Assembly: GCA_012728755.1 (NCBI GenBank)
Contig: JAAYEL010000060.1
Span: forward strand, 1 to 47,356
DNA from: Tissierellia bacterium
GTDB lineage: Bacteria > Bacillota > Clostridia > Tissierellales > Peptoniphilaceae
DNA: 47,356 bases
Direction: 5' to 3'
Positions 38,164 to 47,356 of this stretch are shown piece by piece (the stretch's first letter is position 1; each line of letters starts with the position of its first letter). The position numbers and the translations under genes were made by a program. The notes below the pieces were generated by a model. That model was not told where the DNA came from. It was given only the letters and a program-made list of their open reading frames with translations, and searched no databases.

Positions 38164-41100
38164 ATGAACTACATATTTGTGAACGGTAAATTTTCAAAAG
38201 TAATAGCATTATTTTTAGTTTTTACTTTACTAATGAGTTTTGTAGATTTTTCTCAAGTTATGGCGGTATCAGAAGAAGAATTATTAGATTTTTCCAATTT
38301 AAATACTGATAGCCAAATGATATCAAAGGCTGAAAAAGTAGCCTTAGAAGGAATTGAGCTTGATAAAAGAGAACAAAATTTCAATGAAAACTGGAAGTTT
38401 AAGGAGGGAGATGAGCAAGGAGCTTATCAATCAAACTATAACGATGCATCTTGGGAAAGTATTAGCGTTCCTCATGACTACAGTATACTTAAGCAATATA
38501 ACTCTTACAGAGAGGCAGAAAGCGGATATTTAGATGGCGGTGTTGGCTGGTATAGAAAGACATTTAATGTTCCAGAAAGCGCTAGAGGAAAGACAATTAA
38601 CGTAAACTTTGATGGAGTATATATGAATGCTACAGTTTATGTTAACGGAGTTGAACTAGGAACACATCCATATGGATATACAGCTTTTGCATTTGACTTA
38701 ACTGATCATATTAATTTTGGTCAAGACAATGTATTAGCAGTAAAAGTGGATCATAAATACCCTTCAAGTAGATGGTATTCAGGATCAGGTATTTATAGAA
38801 ATGTAGATTTAGTTATTAAAGATAAGGTAAGTGTTGGATACAATGGAGTTAAGATCTCAATGCCTTCATTAGCATCACAAGCTGGTGGCGAAGTAGATAC
38901 TCTTATCAATACTACTGTAGATAATAACAATACTACAGCTAAAGAATTTATATTAAGACATAGCATCACTGAAAAAGGAACACAACTTCCTGTGGCAATA
39001 ATCGCTACACAAAAAGTTAGCATTAATGCTAATGAATCAAAAACAGTTGATGCAACATTAAAGGTTAATAACCCTAAACTATGGGGAGTAGATAACCCAA
39101 ATTTATACATAGTTAAAACTGAAGTTGAAGTTGATGGAAAGGTTGTAGATGTAGTAGAAAATACAACTGGATTTAGATATACAAGCTATAGCTCAACAAC
39201 TGGATTTTCACTAAATGGTGAACCAATGAAGCTAAAGGGAGTTTGTATGCACCACGACAATGGAGCTTTAGGAAGTAGAGAATTTAAGGCTGCAGCAGAA
39301 CGTAAGATTGATATCTTAAAAGAAATGGGATCTAATGCAATAAGAGTGGCACATAACCCTGCAAGTCAAGATCTAATTGATGCAGCTAATGAAAAAGGTA
39401 TCTTAATAATCGATGAAGCATTCGATGGTTGGCATATGACTAAAAACTCAAACTCATACGATTATGCTCAACATTTTAGAAATACTATTGGTTCTACAAA
39501 TAAGATAATCGGTGGAGGCTCAAATAAAACTTGGTGGCAATTTGACATCGAATCAATGATTAAAAGAGGACAAAATTCTCCAGCAATCATAATGTGGTCA
39601 ATTGGTAACGAAGTAATGGAAGGTATAAATGGTGGACAAAATTATACATTCCCAGAAATAGGCAGAAGCTTAGCTAGCCATGTTAACTCCCTAGATAGTA
39701 CAAGAGCGGTAACTATTGGTGATAATAAGATAAAAGAAAATTGGACAGAAGCAATAGCAATAGCAAACCATATTAGTGATTTTGGTGGTGTTGTTGGTAT
39801 GAACTATGCTAGTGGATATCAATACGATCAACAACATAGTAATCATCCTGAATGGTTAATCGTTGGAGCAGAAACAGCATCATCAGTTAACAGTAGGGGA
39901 GTTTACAACAGAACTACAGATAATGGAAGAACATACGACAAGCAACTTACATCATATGATGGATCAAGAGTTGGTTGGGGCGAATTAGCAAGTAAGGCTT
40001 GGTTTGATGTAGTAACTAGAGACTATGTTATGGGTGAGTTTGTTTGGACAGGATTTGATTATCTTGGAGAACCTACACATTGGAACGGAGTTACTGGTGG
40101 TGCACAAGGATCATGGCCATCTCCAAAAAGCTCATACTTCGGTATCATAGATTTGGCAGGTCTTCCAAAAGATTCATATTATCTATATCAAAGTATGTGG
40201 AATGATGATGTGACTACAGCTCATATATTACCAGCATGGAATAGTGAAGTAGTTTATAAAAACTATAGTAATCAAGTACCAGTGGTAGTTTACTCAAATG
40301 CTGCAGCAGTTGAATTATTCTTTACAGGTCAAGATGGAACTAGAACATCATTAGGTAAAAAAGTTTTAGAAACAAAAACTACAGCTGCAGGATTTACTTA
40401 TCGTATAGAACAAGGAAAATCTGAAGCACACAATAGCCAATACTTAACATGGAATGTTAATTATGCGGATGGTAAATTAGAAGCGGTTGCGTATGACGCA
40501 CAAGGCAATATAATTCAAAATACAAAAGGTAGATCTGTAGTAGAAACTGCTGGAAATGCATCAAAATTAGCAGCTAGTCCTACAACAACAACTCTTAAAG
40601 CAGATGGTAGTGATTTATCATATATCACTATTGAAGTTCAAGATGCTAAAGGAACACTTGTACCAAATGCATCTAACTCAGTTCAAGTAGAAGTAACTGG
40701 TAATGGTAAGTTACTAGCATTAGACAATGGTTCACAATTTGACCATAGTTCATATTATGGAACTTCAAAAAATGCTTATAATGGTAAAATGATTGCGATA
40801 ATCCAATCTGATAAAACAGCTGGAAATATCAATGTAAATATATCTTCAACAGGATTAGAGTCACAAACAGTGTCTATAACTACTCAAGCTGTTTCAGAAG
40901 AAGTAGTAGAAAATAATGTAGATTATCTATATTATCCAAAAAACTACTATGTAAAAACAGGAAATAAACCAGTATTACCTACTCAAGTTAGCGTAGTAAA
41001 TAAAGATGATACATTCACTAATGAAGACGTAGCTTGGGCAGATATCGCTTTAGAACAATATAATAAACCTCAAGTATTTACAGTAGAAGGTTTAACTAAT

Positions 41101-44100
41101 AGCGGCGAAAAAGTATCAGTTAATGTAAATGTTATTGATGATGTAAACATCATTCTTAATACATCTATGACAACTAGTCTTGGAGTTAAACCAGAACTTC
41201 CTAGCACAAGACCTGGAGTATTAGCTGATGGAACTATCATGGATGTTAGCTTTGATGTACATTGGGAAGATGTTAATCCTACATCATATGAAACAGAAAA
41301 CACATTTGTAGTTAATGGAACAGCTACAGTATTTGGAAAACAAATCCCGGTTACTGCAAGCATAAGAGTTCAACAAGCTACAGTAAGTGTTGGTTCAAAT
41401 ATCGCTGCACAAAATATGAGTTTAACTCAAAATATTCCTTTAGCAGATCAATCAGATACACTTTCAGCTATAGTTGATGGAAGTAGAGCAATTTCAGATA
41501 ATAACTCTGGTGGACCAAACCCAAGTGCTTGGACTAACTACAGTTATTCTCAAAAGGGAAATAGAACTGCTGAGATAACATTCGCATATGCGACACAACA
41601 ACATTTAGCTCAAATGTCAATATTCCACTTTGAAGATGGATATTCAGCAAGATTCCCAGATGCTGGTACTACAAAAATATTCGTATCTCAATCAGGTGAT
41701 GAAGGTTCTTGGACAGAGGTAACTACAATTGAAACTATAGGAACTGCAGCTAATAGAGTTAAAGAATACAAATACGATTTTGCACCTGTATTAGCAACAT
41801 TTGTAAAGATTCAAGTAACGAATAAACAAGAAACATTAGCTGGTAGATATCCATGTACTGGTATCACAGAAGTTGAGATTAGAAAAGCTGATACTACATT
41901 TACTACATTTAATGAAGCAGCATTTGAATCTTTCACAATTGATGGAGTTGCTTTAACAGCTACTCAATTACAAGCAAACAAACATGAAGTTGAAAGCTTA
42001 GATGTAGCTATTGAATATAGCGCGAAATCAAATACAGCTATAACAGAACTTCCAATCTACAACGGAGTAAAAAGATATATCCTTGAATCAGAAGATAAGA
42101 GCGTTATAAGAGTATTTGAACTTTCAACAATCGAAACAACTGAGCCTGGATATGAAGAAAATGAAAATGGAGTAGAAGCTGTTGATACAGCTACACAATA
42201 TAGTGTATATCCATTGCCACAATCAGTAACTTATGACCTTAAACAAACTACTTTAACACCTCAAATAAACCTAGTACTTTCTGAAGGTTTAGATGAATAT
42301 ACTGTAGCTAAAGCAAAGGCTATATTAACTAAAAAAGGTTTAGACTTTGTAGTATCAGATACTTTAGATGCTGATATGACAAACGTAGTAGTTGGTATTA
42401 AGGGAAGTGAAGATCAAGCGGATAAGTATTTTACAAGGATAGCTGAAGCTGATATTTACAATAATATAGATGCACATAGAGTTTCTATTAAGAATCAAGT
42501 AATTTCTGTACTTGGTAAAGATAGCGATGCGGCATTCTATGGTTTAGTTACTCTTGAACATATCTTTGATCAAATGACTGACAATAAGGTAAACAACCTA
42601 TTGATTAATGATTATTCTAGTCAGAAGATAAGAGGAACTATTGAAGGATTCTATGGAGTTCCATGGACAATCCAAGAAAAGAAAGATTTATTAGAATTTG
42701 GTGGAAAGCTAAAGAACAACGTATTTATATTTGCACCAAAAGATGATCCATATCATAGAGATCAATGGAGAGAATTATATCCAGATGATAAACTACAAGA
42801 ATTAGCGGAACTTGCAAAAGCAGGTAACGAAAACAAAAATAGATTCGTATGGACTATTTCACCTTTCCATAACCAACCTATAACAGCATTAAATGTTGAG
42901 TCATCAATTGAAGTATTAAAAGCTAAATTTGATCAACTATATGATGCAGGAATTAGACAATTTGGTGTGTTGGGAGATGACGTTGGTTCATTACCATTAA
43001 ACGTAGTTGTTAGAGTTATGAACGCGATGAGCGATTGGGCTAAGACAAAACCTGAAAAAGTTTACGATTTCGTATTCTGCCCATATTCATACACATTAAC
43101 TTGGAACTGGAGTGCTACTGAGTTAAACACTTATACTCAAGGTTTCCCTGATGATGTTCACATATTCTTCACAGGTAGAACTACTTGTTCACCAGTAACA
43201 AAAGCAGATATTAACGAATTTAAGACTAGAGGCTCTAATGGAGTTACTAGAAAAGACCCATTATTCTGGTTAAATTGGCCGGTTAATGATATCGATAAGA
43301 CTTATAGAAGACTTTATATGGGTATGGGAGAGATGCTTCATAATGACGTTGATAATGCGGCAGGTGTAGTAACTAACCCAATGCAAGAAGCGCATGCTTC
43401 TATGAATGCAATATTTGCAGTAGCAGACTATACATGGAATACTCCTGCATTTGATGCAACAACTAGCTGGAAAGCTGGTTTGACTATGATTGAACCTAAT
43501 GCATCAGAAGCATTAATAGAAATCGCTACTCATATGGCAAGTGCTAATACTTTTGAACCTGATAATAATGCTGGTGTACCAGGATTACAAGAATCTGAAG
43601 ATATGGCACCAACTATAAAAGCTTTTGAAGATGTTATGAATTCAACTGCTGCTGATATAATCACATCTACTGGTACTACATTAAAAGAAAGATACCAAAA
43701 GATAGTTGATGCTGTAGATACATTTACTACTGATGCAAGCGATGCAAAACTTAAAGCTGAAATGTTACCATACAATACAAGCTTAAAAGAAAAATCAGAA
43801 GCAGCTATTAAATATATCGAAGCTATCACAGCTTACAAAAATGGAAATAAAGAATTAGGCGACACTCTATATGCTGAAGCTGAAGCTAAATACACAGCAT
43901 CAAGATCACATATGGTAGTTATTAATACAGCTGGTACGCAAGTAAGAGCTGAATCAGGTACTAAGAGAATCAATCCTAATATAGTTAACATGAGAAATCT
44001 TGCTACACTTATTAAGAATGGACAAGATCAACCTGAATTACCACAAATACCTGCTGAAATTAAAGGTGAATTAATATCACGTGATAATGAAAATACATTA

Positions 44101-46689
44101 CCACTACCAATAGCATCATTTACAAATGATACAATTATAGACTCAGGTTCAAATGATAGACTTGAACATATTAATGATGGCATCATTGACTTCAATGGTG
44201 GATTATTAAATCGTTGGACAAACTGGAGAAATCCTGCAAGGTCTGGTGACTGGGTAGGTATCATGTTTGGTGATACAAAGGTAAAAGAAGTTAAGATTGA
44301 TGGTATCAAATTAGGATTCTTTGAAGACCATGGTGTTAAGAGACCAAAATCATACACTATTGAATACTACACAGGACCTACTCCAACAATCCCAACTAGG
44401 AACTCACAATTATTGATGGAAGCTTCTCATCCATTTAATGATGATAGTAACTGGACTAGAGTACAAAATCAAAAAGGAATGGCTTTTGCATTAGAAACTA
44501 TGAACGGCGTTTCCTTTGACGAAGTAACTACTGTAGCTATAAGAGTTAAGATGGTGCCACAAACTAATCTTTCATTAGTAATAACTGAGATGGAAGTTTA
44601 TGGTCAATTAATCCCAGAAGCAGAAGTAGATAAGACTCAATTAGAAGCAGCTATAGAGACTGCAAAAACAACACCTACGGAAGGTAAGACTCCTGAATCA
44701 ATAGAAGCATTTGAATTAGCATTAGGAAAAGCACAAACAGTATTTGAAAATCCAGATGCTACACAAGAAGAAGTAGATCAAGCAAAAGATGAACTACTTG
44801 CAGCTATCGAAGGATTAGAAGATATACCAAAACCAGTTGTTGATAAATCAGAACTTGAAGCAGCTATAAATACAGCAAATGCTACTGATACTAATGGTAA
44901 GACACCTGAATCAATAGAAGCACTTGAATTAGCGTTAGGAAAAGCTCAAAACGTATTTGATAACCCTGATGCTACACAAGAAGAAGTAGATCAAGCAAAA
45001 CAAGAATTACTTGCAGCTATTGAAGGACTTGAAGATTTACCAAAAGTAAATAAAGAAGCTCTACAAGCTTTAGTAACAGAAGCTGAAGCTTACGATTTAA
45101 CTTTATATACTGAAGAAACTGCTGCGGTATTAACTCAAGCACTAGATAAAGCAAATGCTATATTAATTAATGAAGAAGCTACACAAGAAGAAGTTGACGC
45201 TATGGTTACTGAATTACAAGCAGCTATCTCAATGCTTGAATTAAAGCCAGAACCAGTAGTGGTTGATAAATCTAAATTAGAAGAAGCACTAGCAAAAGCT
45301 AAAGAAGCTGATACTACTAATAAAACTCCAGAAAGTATAGAAGCGTTAGAACAAGCAATAGATAAGGCTGAGTTAATTCTTGATAATCCTGATGTAACTC
45401 AAGCAGAAGTTGATGCTACTACTGAAGAAGTATTAAAAGCAATTGAAGGATTACAAGAAATACTTCCAGAGCCAGTAGATAAATCTAAACTTGAAGAAGC
45501 TGTAGCTAAAGCGCGTGAACTTGATCCAAGTATATATACTGATGAGTCAGCAAAAGCTCTTGAAGAAGCGATAGCTAAGGCTCAAGAAGTATTAAATAAT
45601 GAAGGTGCTACTCAAGAAGAAGTTGATAAAGCTATCGAAGATTTAGCAGCTGTAGTTAATGCTTTAGAAGAAAAACCAGTGGTAAATAAGGATGCATTAA
45701 GAGCGATTATTGAAGAAGCTAGAAATGCTGACTTAACGAATAAGACACAAGAGTCAGTTAATAGATTACTTCAACTAATTGGCAAGGGATTATTAACACT
45801 TCAAAGAGAAGATGCTACACAAGAAGAAGTAGATGCTGTAGTAGCTGAGATCAGAGCAGCTATTGATGGTTTAGAAGATATACTAGTACCTGTTGTTGAT
45901 AAGAGTATATTAATGGCAGTTGTAAAGAAAGCTACTGGAGCTAACATTGATAACAAGACTGATGATAGTATCGACGCATTGATGAAGGCTATTGGAAAGG
46001 CTTTACTAATTCTAGAAAATCCTGATGCTACTCAAGAAGAAGTTGATGCATGTGTTGAAGAATTAGAAAAGGCAATTGCCGGTCTAGAAGACAAGCCTGT
46101 TATAGAAGAATTAGAAAGATATGCAATTGGAGCATCTAATATTAGAAAAGAACCTAATACAAGAAGTGCTGTTATCGGTACTTTAAGAAAAGGTGCTAAA
46201 GTAGTTGGTACTATAGATCCTCAAAATCCTTCTTGGATTGAAGTATCTGTGTTAGGAGTACCAGGATATGTTCATATTAGTGTATTGTCAGAAAATCCAA
46301 TAGAAATAACTGGATATCTTGGCGGTACTACAAATGTAAGAAGCGAAGCAAACTCTAAGAGTGCTATCGTTACTACATTAAAAGCAGGTACGCCAATAAC
46401 TGGATCTCTAGATCCAACAAATCCATCATGGATTAAAGTAACAGGAGATGGAAAAGAAGGATATGTATATGCTTCGTTGATATCAAATACTACAAAGAAA
46501 GTTGAACTTTACGCTACAGCTACAGTAAATGTTAGATCATCAGCAAGTTCGACAGGAACTGTAATTGGAGCATTAAGACAAGGAACAAAAGTAGTCGGCG
46601 AAATCGAACCTCAAAATCCAAGTTGGGTTAAGTTTGATTTCAATGGACAAGTAGGATATGTGTATCGTAGCTTATTGAAAGCAAAATAA
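38164..46689 (+). CDS. Giant secreted GH2 beta-galactosidase plus GH84 beta-N-acetylglucosaminidase with FIVAR and SH3b repeats
   Basis: A 2841-residue secreted protein, started at ATG 38164 (AAAGGAAT upstream). Residues 1-37 are a signal peptide. Residues about 70-720 are a GH2 enzyme, with acid/base Glu483 in 'MWSIGNE' and nucleophile Glu625 in 'VMGEFVWTGFDYLGE'. Two Ig-like bacterial domains (about 790-1060) and an F5/8-type carbohydrate module (about 1080-1240) follow. A GH84 enzyme with its N-terminal domain spans about 1345-1800, with 'RGTIEGFYGVPW' and the catalytic Asp pair in 'VLGDDVG' (1605-1606). A second carbohydrate-binding module (about 1955-2150), seven FIVAR repeats (about 2155-2640) and three SH3b domains (about 2650-2841) end it. 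There is no LPXTG signal, so SH3b domains probably hold it on the wall. Sequential removal of galactose then N-acetylglucosamine from host glycans is the likely role. Confidence 0.92.
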   Translation: MNYIFVNGKFSKVIALFLVFTLLMSFVDFSQVMAVSEEELLDFSNLNTDSQMISKAEKVALEGIELDKREQNFNENWKFKEGDEQGAYQSNYNDASWESISVPHDYSILKQYNSYREAESGYLDGGVGWYRKTFNVPESARGKTINVNFDGVYMNATVYVNGVELGTHPYGYTAFAFDLTDHINFGQDNVLAVKVDHKYPSSRWYSGSGIYRNVDLVIKDKVSVGYNGVKISMPSLASQAGGEVDTLINTTVDNNNTTAKEFILRHSITEKGTQLPVAIIATQKVSINANESKTVDATLKVNNPKLWGVDNPNLYIVKTEVEVDGKVVDVVENTTGFRYTSYSSTTGFSLNGEPMKLKGVCMHHDNGALGSREFKAAAERKIDILKEMGSNAIRVAHNPASQDLIDAANEKGILIIDEAFDGWHMTKNSNSYDYAQHFRNTIGSTNKIIGGGSNKTWWQFDIESMIKRGQNSPAIIMWSIGNEVMEGINGGQNYTFPEIGRSLASHVNSLDSTRAVTIGDNKIKENWTEAIAIANHISDFGGVVGMNYASGYQYDQQHSNHPEWLIVGAETASSVNSRGVYNRTTDNGRTYDKQLTSYDGSRVGWGELASKAWFDVVTRDYVMGEFVWTGFDYLGEPTHWNGVTGGAQGSWPSPKSSYFGIIDLAGLPKDSYYLYQSMWNDDVTTAHILPAWNSEVVYKNYSNQVPVVVYSNAAAVELFFTGQDGTRTSLGKKVLETKTTAAGFTYRIEQGKSEAHNSQYLTWNVNYADGKLEAVAYDAQGNIIQNTKGRSVVETAGNASKLAASPTTTTLKADGSDLSYITIEVQDAKGTLVPNASNSVQVEVTGNGKLLALDNGSQFDHSSYYGTSKNAYNGKMIAIIQSDKTAGNINVNISSTGLESQTVSITTQAVSEEVVENNVDYLYYPKNYYVKTGNKPVLPTQVSVVNKDDTFTNEDVAWADIALEQYNKPQVFTVEGLTNSGEKVSVNVNVIDDVNIILNTSMTTSLGVKPELPSTRPGVLADGTIMDVSFDVHWEDVNPTSYETENTFVVNGTATVFGKQIPVTASIRVQQATVSVGSNIAAQNMSLTQNIPLADQSDTLSAIVDGSRAISDNNSGGPNPSAWTNYSYSQKGNRTAEITFAYATQQHLAQMSIFHFEDGYSARFPDAGTTKIFVSQSGDEGSWTEVTTIETIGTAANRVKEYKYDFAPVLATFVKIQVTNKQETLAGRYPCTGITEVEIRKADTTFTTFNEAAFESFTIDGVALTATQLQANKHEVESLDVAIEYSAKSNTAITELPIYNGVKRYILESEDKSVIRVFELSTIETTEPGYEENENGVEAVDTATQYSVYPLPQSVTYDLKQTTLTPQINLVLSEGLDEYTVAKAKAILTKKGLDFVVSDTLDADMTNVVVGIKGSEDQADKYFTRIAEADIYNNIDAHRVSIKNQVISVLGKDSDAAFYGLVTLEHIFDQMTDNKVNNLLINDYSSQKIRGTIEGFYGVPWTIQEKKDLLEFGGKLKNNVFIFAPKDDPYHRDQWRELYPDDKLQELAELAKAGNENKNRFVWTISPFHNQPITALNVESSIEVLKAKFDQLYDAGIRQFGVLGDDVGSLPLNVVVRVMNAMSDWAKTKPEKVYDFVFCPYSYTLTWNWSATELNTYTQGFPDDVHIFFTGRTTCSPVTKADINEFKTRGSNGVTRKDPLFWLNWPVNDIDKTYRRLYMGMGEMLHNDVDNAAGVVTNPMQEAHASMNAIFAVADYTWNTPAFDATTSWKAGLTMIEPNASEALIEIATHMASANTFEPDNNAGVPGLQESEDMAPTIKAFEDVMNSTAADIITSTGTTLKERYQKIVDAVDTFTTDASDAKLKAEMLPYNTSLKEKSEAAIKYIEAITAYKNGNKELGDTLYAEAEAKYTASRSHMVVINTAGTQVRAESGTKRINPNIVNMRNLATLIKNGQDQPELPQIPAEIKGELISRDNENTLPLPIASFTNDTIIDSGSNDRLEHINDGIIDFNGGLLNRWTNWRNPARSGDWVGIMFGDTKVKEVKIDGIKLGFFEDHGVKRPKSYTIEYYTGPTPTIPTRNSQLLMEASHPFNDDSNWTRVQNQKGMAFALETMNGVSFDEVTTVAIRVKMVPQTNLSLVITEMEVYGQLIPEAEVDKTQLEAAIETAKTTPTEGKTPESIEAFELALGKAQTVFENPDATQEEVDQAKDELLAAIEGLEDIPKPVVDKSELEAAINTANATDTNGKTPESIEALELALGKAQNVFDNPDATQEEVDQAKQELLAAIEGLEDLPKVNKEALQALVTEAEAYDLTLYTEETAAVLTQALDKANAILINEEATQEEVDAMVTELQAAISMLELKPEPVVVDKSKLEEALAKAKEADTTNKTPESIEALEQAIDKAELILDNPDVTQAEVDATTEEVLKAIEGLQEILPEPVDKSKLEEAVAKARELDPSIYTDESAKALEEAIAKAQEVLNNEGATQEEVDKAIEDLAAVVNALEEKPVVNKDALRAIIEEARNADLTNKTQESVNRLLQLIGKGLLTLQREDATQEEVDAVVAEIRAAIDGLEDILVPVVDKSILMAVVKKATGANIDNKTDDSIDALMKAIGKALLILENPDATQEEVDACVEELEKAIAGLEDKPVIEELERYAIGASNIRKEPNTRSAVIGTLRKGAKVVGTIDPQNPSWIEVSVLGVPGYVHISVLSENPIEITGYLGGTTNVRSEANSKSAIVTTLKAGTPITGSLDPTNPSWIKVTGDGKEGYVYASLISNTTKKVELYATATVNVRSSASSTGTVIGALRQGTKVVGEIEPQNPSWVKFDFNGQVGYVYRSLLKAK

Positions 46690-46697
46690 AAAATGAG

Positions 46698-46778
46698 AGG
46701 TTTCGCTTTAAGCGAAACCTTCTTTTTTGGTAAAGAAGGGAAAGTAAAGTGGCCGGATGGCCACTATCTTTTTTTATA
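46698..46778 (+). terminator. Terminator and second hairpin after the glycosidase gene (block copy 1)
   Basis: AGGTTTCGCT / AGCGAAACCT hairpin (46698-46720) with TTCTTTTTT, then AGTGGCC / GGCCACT around GGAT (46748-46765) with TATCTTTTTTT. The whole block recurs at 47108-47188 on the far side of the hairpin array. Confidence 0.75.
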
Positions 46779-46786
46779 GCTGCTTT

Positions 46787-47094
46787 TCCCTAAGATACAG
46801 TGAAAAGTATTAAATTCTTAGGGACGGATGGAGGCCAAATTCCCTAAGATGTAGAAAAAAGTGTTTGTTTCTTAGGGACATTTGGGAGTTAAATTCCCTA
46901 AGATGTAGAAAAAAGTCGCTGATTCTTAGGGAAATTTGTCTTGAATATTCCCTAAGATAAACGGTAAAACATTCGTATCTTAGGGAAAATGTGACTGAAC
47001 TGTCCCTAAGAGAGTAAACAAAATCATTGTCTCTTAGGGAAAAACGAGCTAAAGTGTCCCTACGAGAAAGACAAAGGTTTAGAAATCTTAGGGG
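46787..47094. repeat. Array of six 38-nt hairpin units with 16-nt spacers (TCCCTAAGA family)
   Basis: Units at 46787, 46841, 46895, 46949, 47003 and 47057 are each 38 nt and repeat with an exact 54-nt period. Each opens TCCCTAAGA and closes TCTTAGGGA (the last is TCCCTACGA...TCTTAGGGG). Interiors and the 16-nt spacers differ. In units 4 and 5 the stem extends by further pairs that differ between units but remain complementary (ATA/TAT against AGA/TCT). There is no cas gene in the window and the units are not identical, so this is not a CRISPR array. Confidence 0.88.
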
Positions 47095-47107
47095 TTCATC
47101 CTAATAG

Positions 47108-47188
47108 AGGGTTTCGCTATAAGCGAAACCTTTCTTTTTCGGTATAGAAGGTAAAGGAAAGTGGCCGGAAGGCCACTATCTTTTTTTT
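47108..47188 (+). repeat. Duplicated two-hairpin block (copy 2)
   Basis: GGTTTCGCT / AGCGAAACC around ATA (47110-47130), then GTGGCC / GGCCAC around GGAA (about 47160-47175) with TATCTTTTTTTT. Bases and spacing follow the block at 46698-46778 closely, so the array between them is bracketed by direct repeats. Confidence 0.75.
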
Positions 47189-47201
47189 ATAGAGCAACGC
47201 T

Positions 47202-47350
47202 GACGTGCTAGTATTGTCAAGATTCTAAAACTAGCACGTAATAAATCGCCCTGACCTACGTGCTAGTATTGTCAAAACCCCAAAACTAGCACGTAGTAAA
47301 TCGCCCTGACCTACGTGCTAGTTTGCCTAAAACCCCGAAACTAACACGTA
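47202..47350. repeat. Array of three 39-nt hairpin units with 16-nt spacers (ACGTGCTAGT family)
   Basis: Units at 47202-47240, 47257-47295 and 47312-47350 open (T)ACGTGCTAGT and close ACTAGCACGTA, with exact 16-nt spacers that are nearly identical here ([A/G]TAAATCGCCCTGACC). The period is 55. The array probably continues past the right edge. Single units of the family lie at 11255-11292 and 28764-28801. Confidence 0.85.
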
Positions 47351-47356
47351 GAAAAT

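Noticed and set aside
46787..47350. CRISPR arrays
   Set aside because: The regular spacing looks CRISPR-like, but the repeated units are inverted repeats with variable interiors, spacers are only 16 nt, and no cas genes are in the window.

Overview
The window looks like the chromosome of a low-G+C, Gram-positive (monoderm) Firmicute. Genes start behind strong AGGAGG-type Shine-Dalgarno sites, promoters are TTGATT/TATAAT-like, and lipoprotein signals, an LPXTG-like cell-wall sorting signal, Cna-B, FIVAR and SH3b modules, a LytR-CpsA-Psr protein and WalR-like boxes are all present. A host-associated anaerobic coccus of the Tissierellia (Peptoniphilaceae, perhaps Helcococcus-like) would fit, but the taxonomy is inference only; no rRNA or other marker is present.

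Layout. 1-502: 3' end of a large helicase-type gene. 503-1536: gene-poor, repeat-filled spacer holding a probable 22-residue membrane peptide gene. 1537-3067: lipoprotein and membrane protein pair. 3220-8913: sortase-anchored Cna-B adhesin. 9012-10940: macro-domain protein, small hypothetical, trmB. 11394-15131 (minus strand): DUF937 protein, a flavin cluster (two NADPH-dependent FMN reductases and an ApbE-type flavin transferase), a remnant of a disulfide oxidoreductase, and superoxide dismutase. 15330-16355: CPBP membrane protease. 16402-20067: a heterodimeric multidrug ABC exporter behind a leader peptide and attenuator. 20766-26073 (minus): mannitol operon mtlA-mtlR-mtlF-mtlD, with mtlR interrupted by an in-frame TAG. 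26448-28670: SH3b amidase. 29252-33468: polyamine operon (XRE-cupin regulator, potABCD). 33663-34958: SH3b NlpC/P60 hydrolase behind WalR-like boxes. 35112-37891: folD-like gene, trpS and an LCP gene, tightly packed. 38164-46689: a 2841-residue secreted GH2 plus GH84 glycosidase with FIVAR and SH3b repeats.

The genes suggest a host-surface lifestyle: adhesion (Cna-B protein), stripping of galactose and N-acetylglucosamine from host glycans (GH2-GH84), uptake of mannitol and polyamines, cell-wall remodelling (amidase, NlpC/P60, LCP), and defence against oxidants and drugs (SOD, flavin enzymes, ABC exporter).

The most unusual material is between genes. Three arrays with unrelated sequences share one geometry: 38-39-nt self-complementary units separated by exactly 16 nt (20387-20590, 46787-47094, 47202-47350). 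Three copies of a 177-186-bp element have a conserved interior, and end arms that differ between copies but stay complementary within each copy. Many short hairpins built on TTCGC/GCGAA or GCGACC/GGTCGC arms fill the other spacers. These structured repeats are my main candidate for something not yet described.
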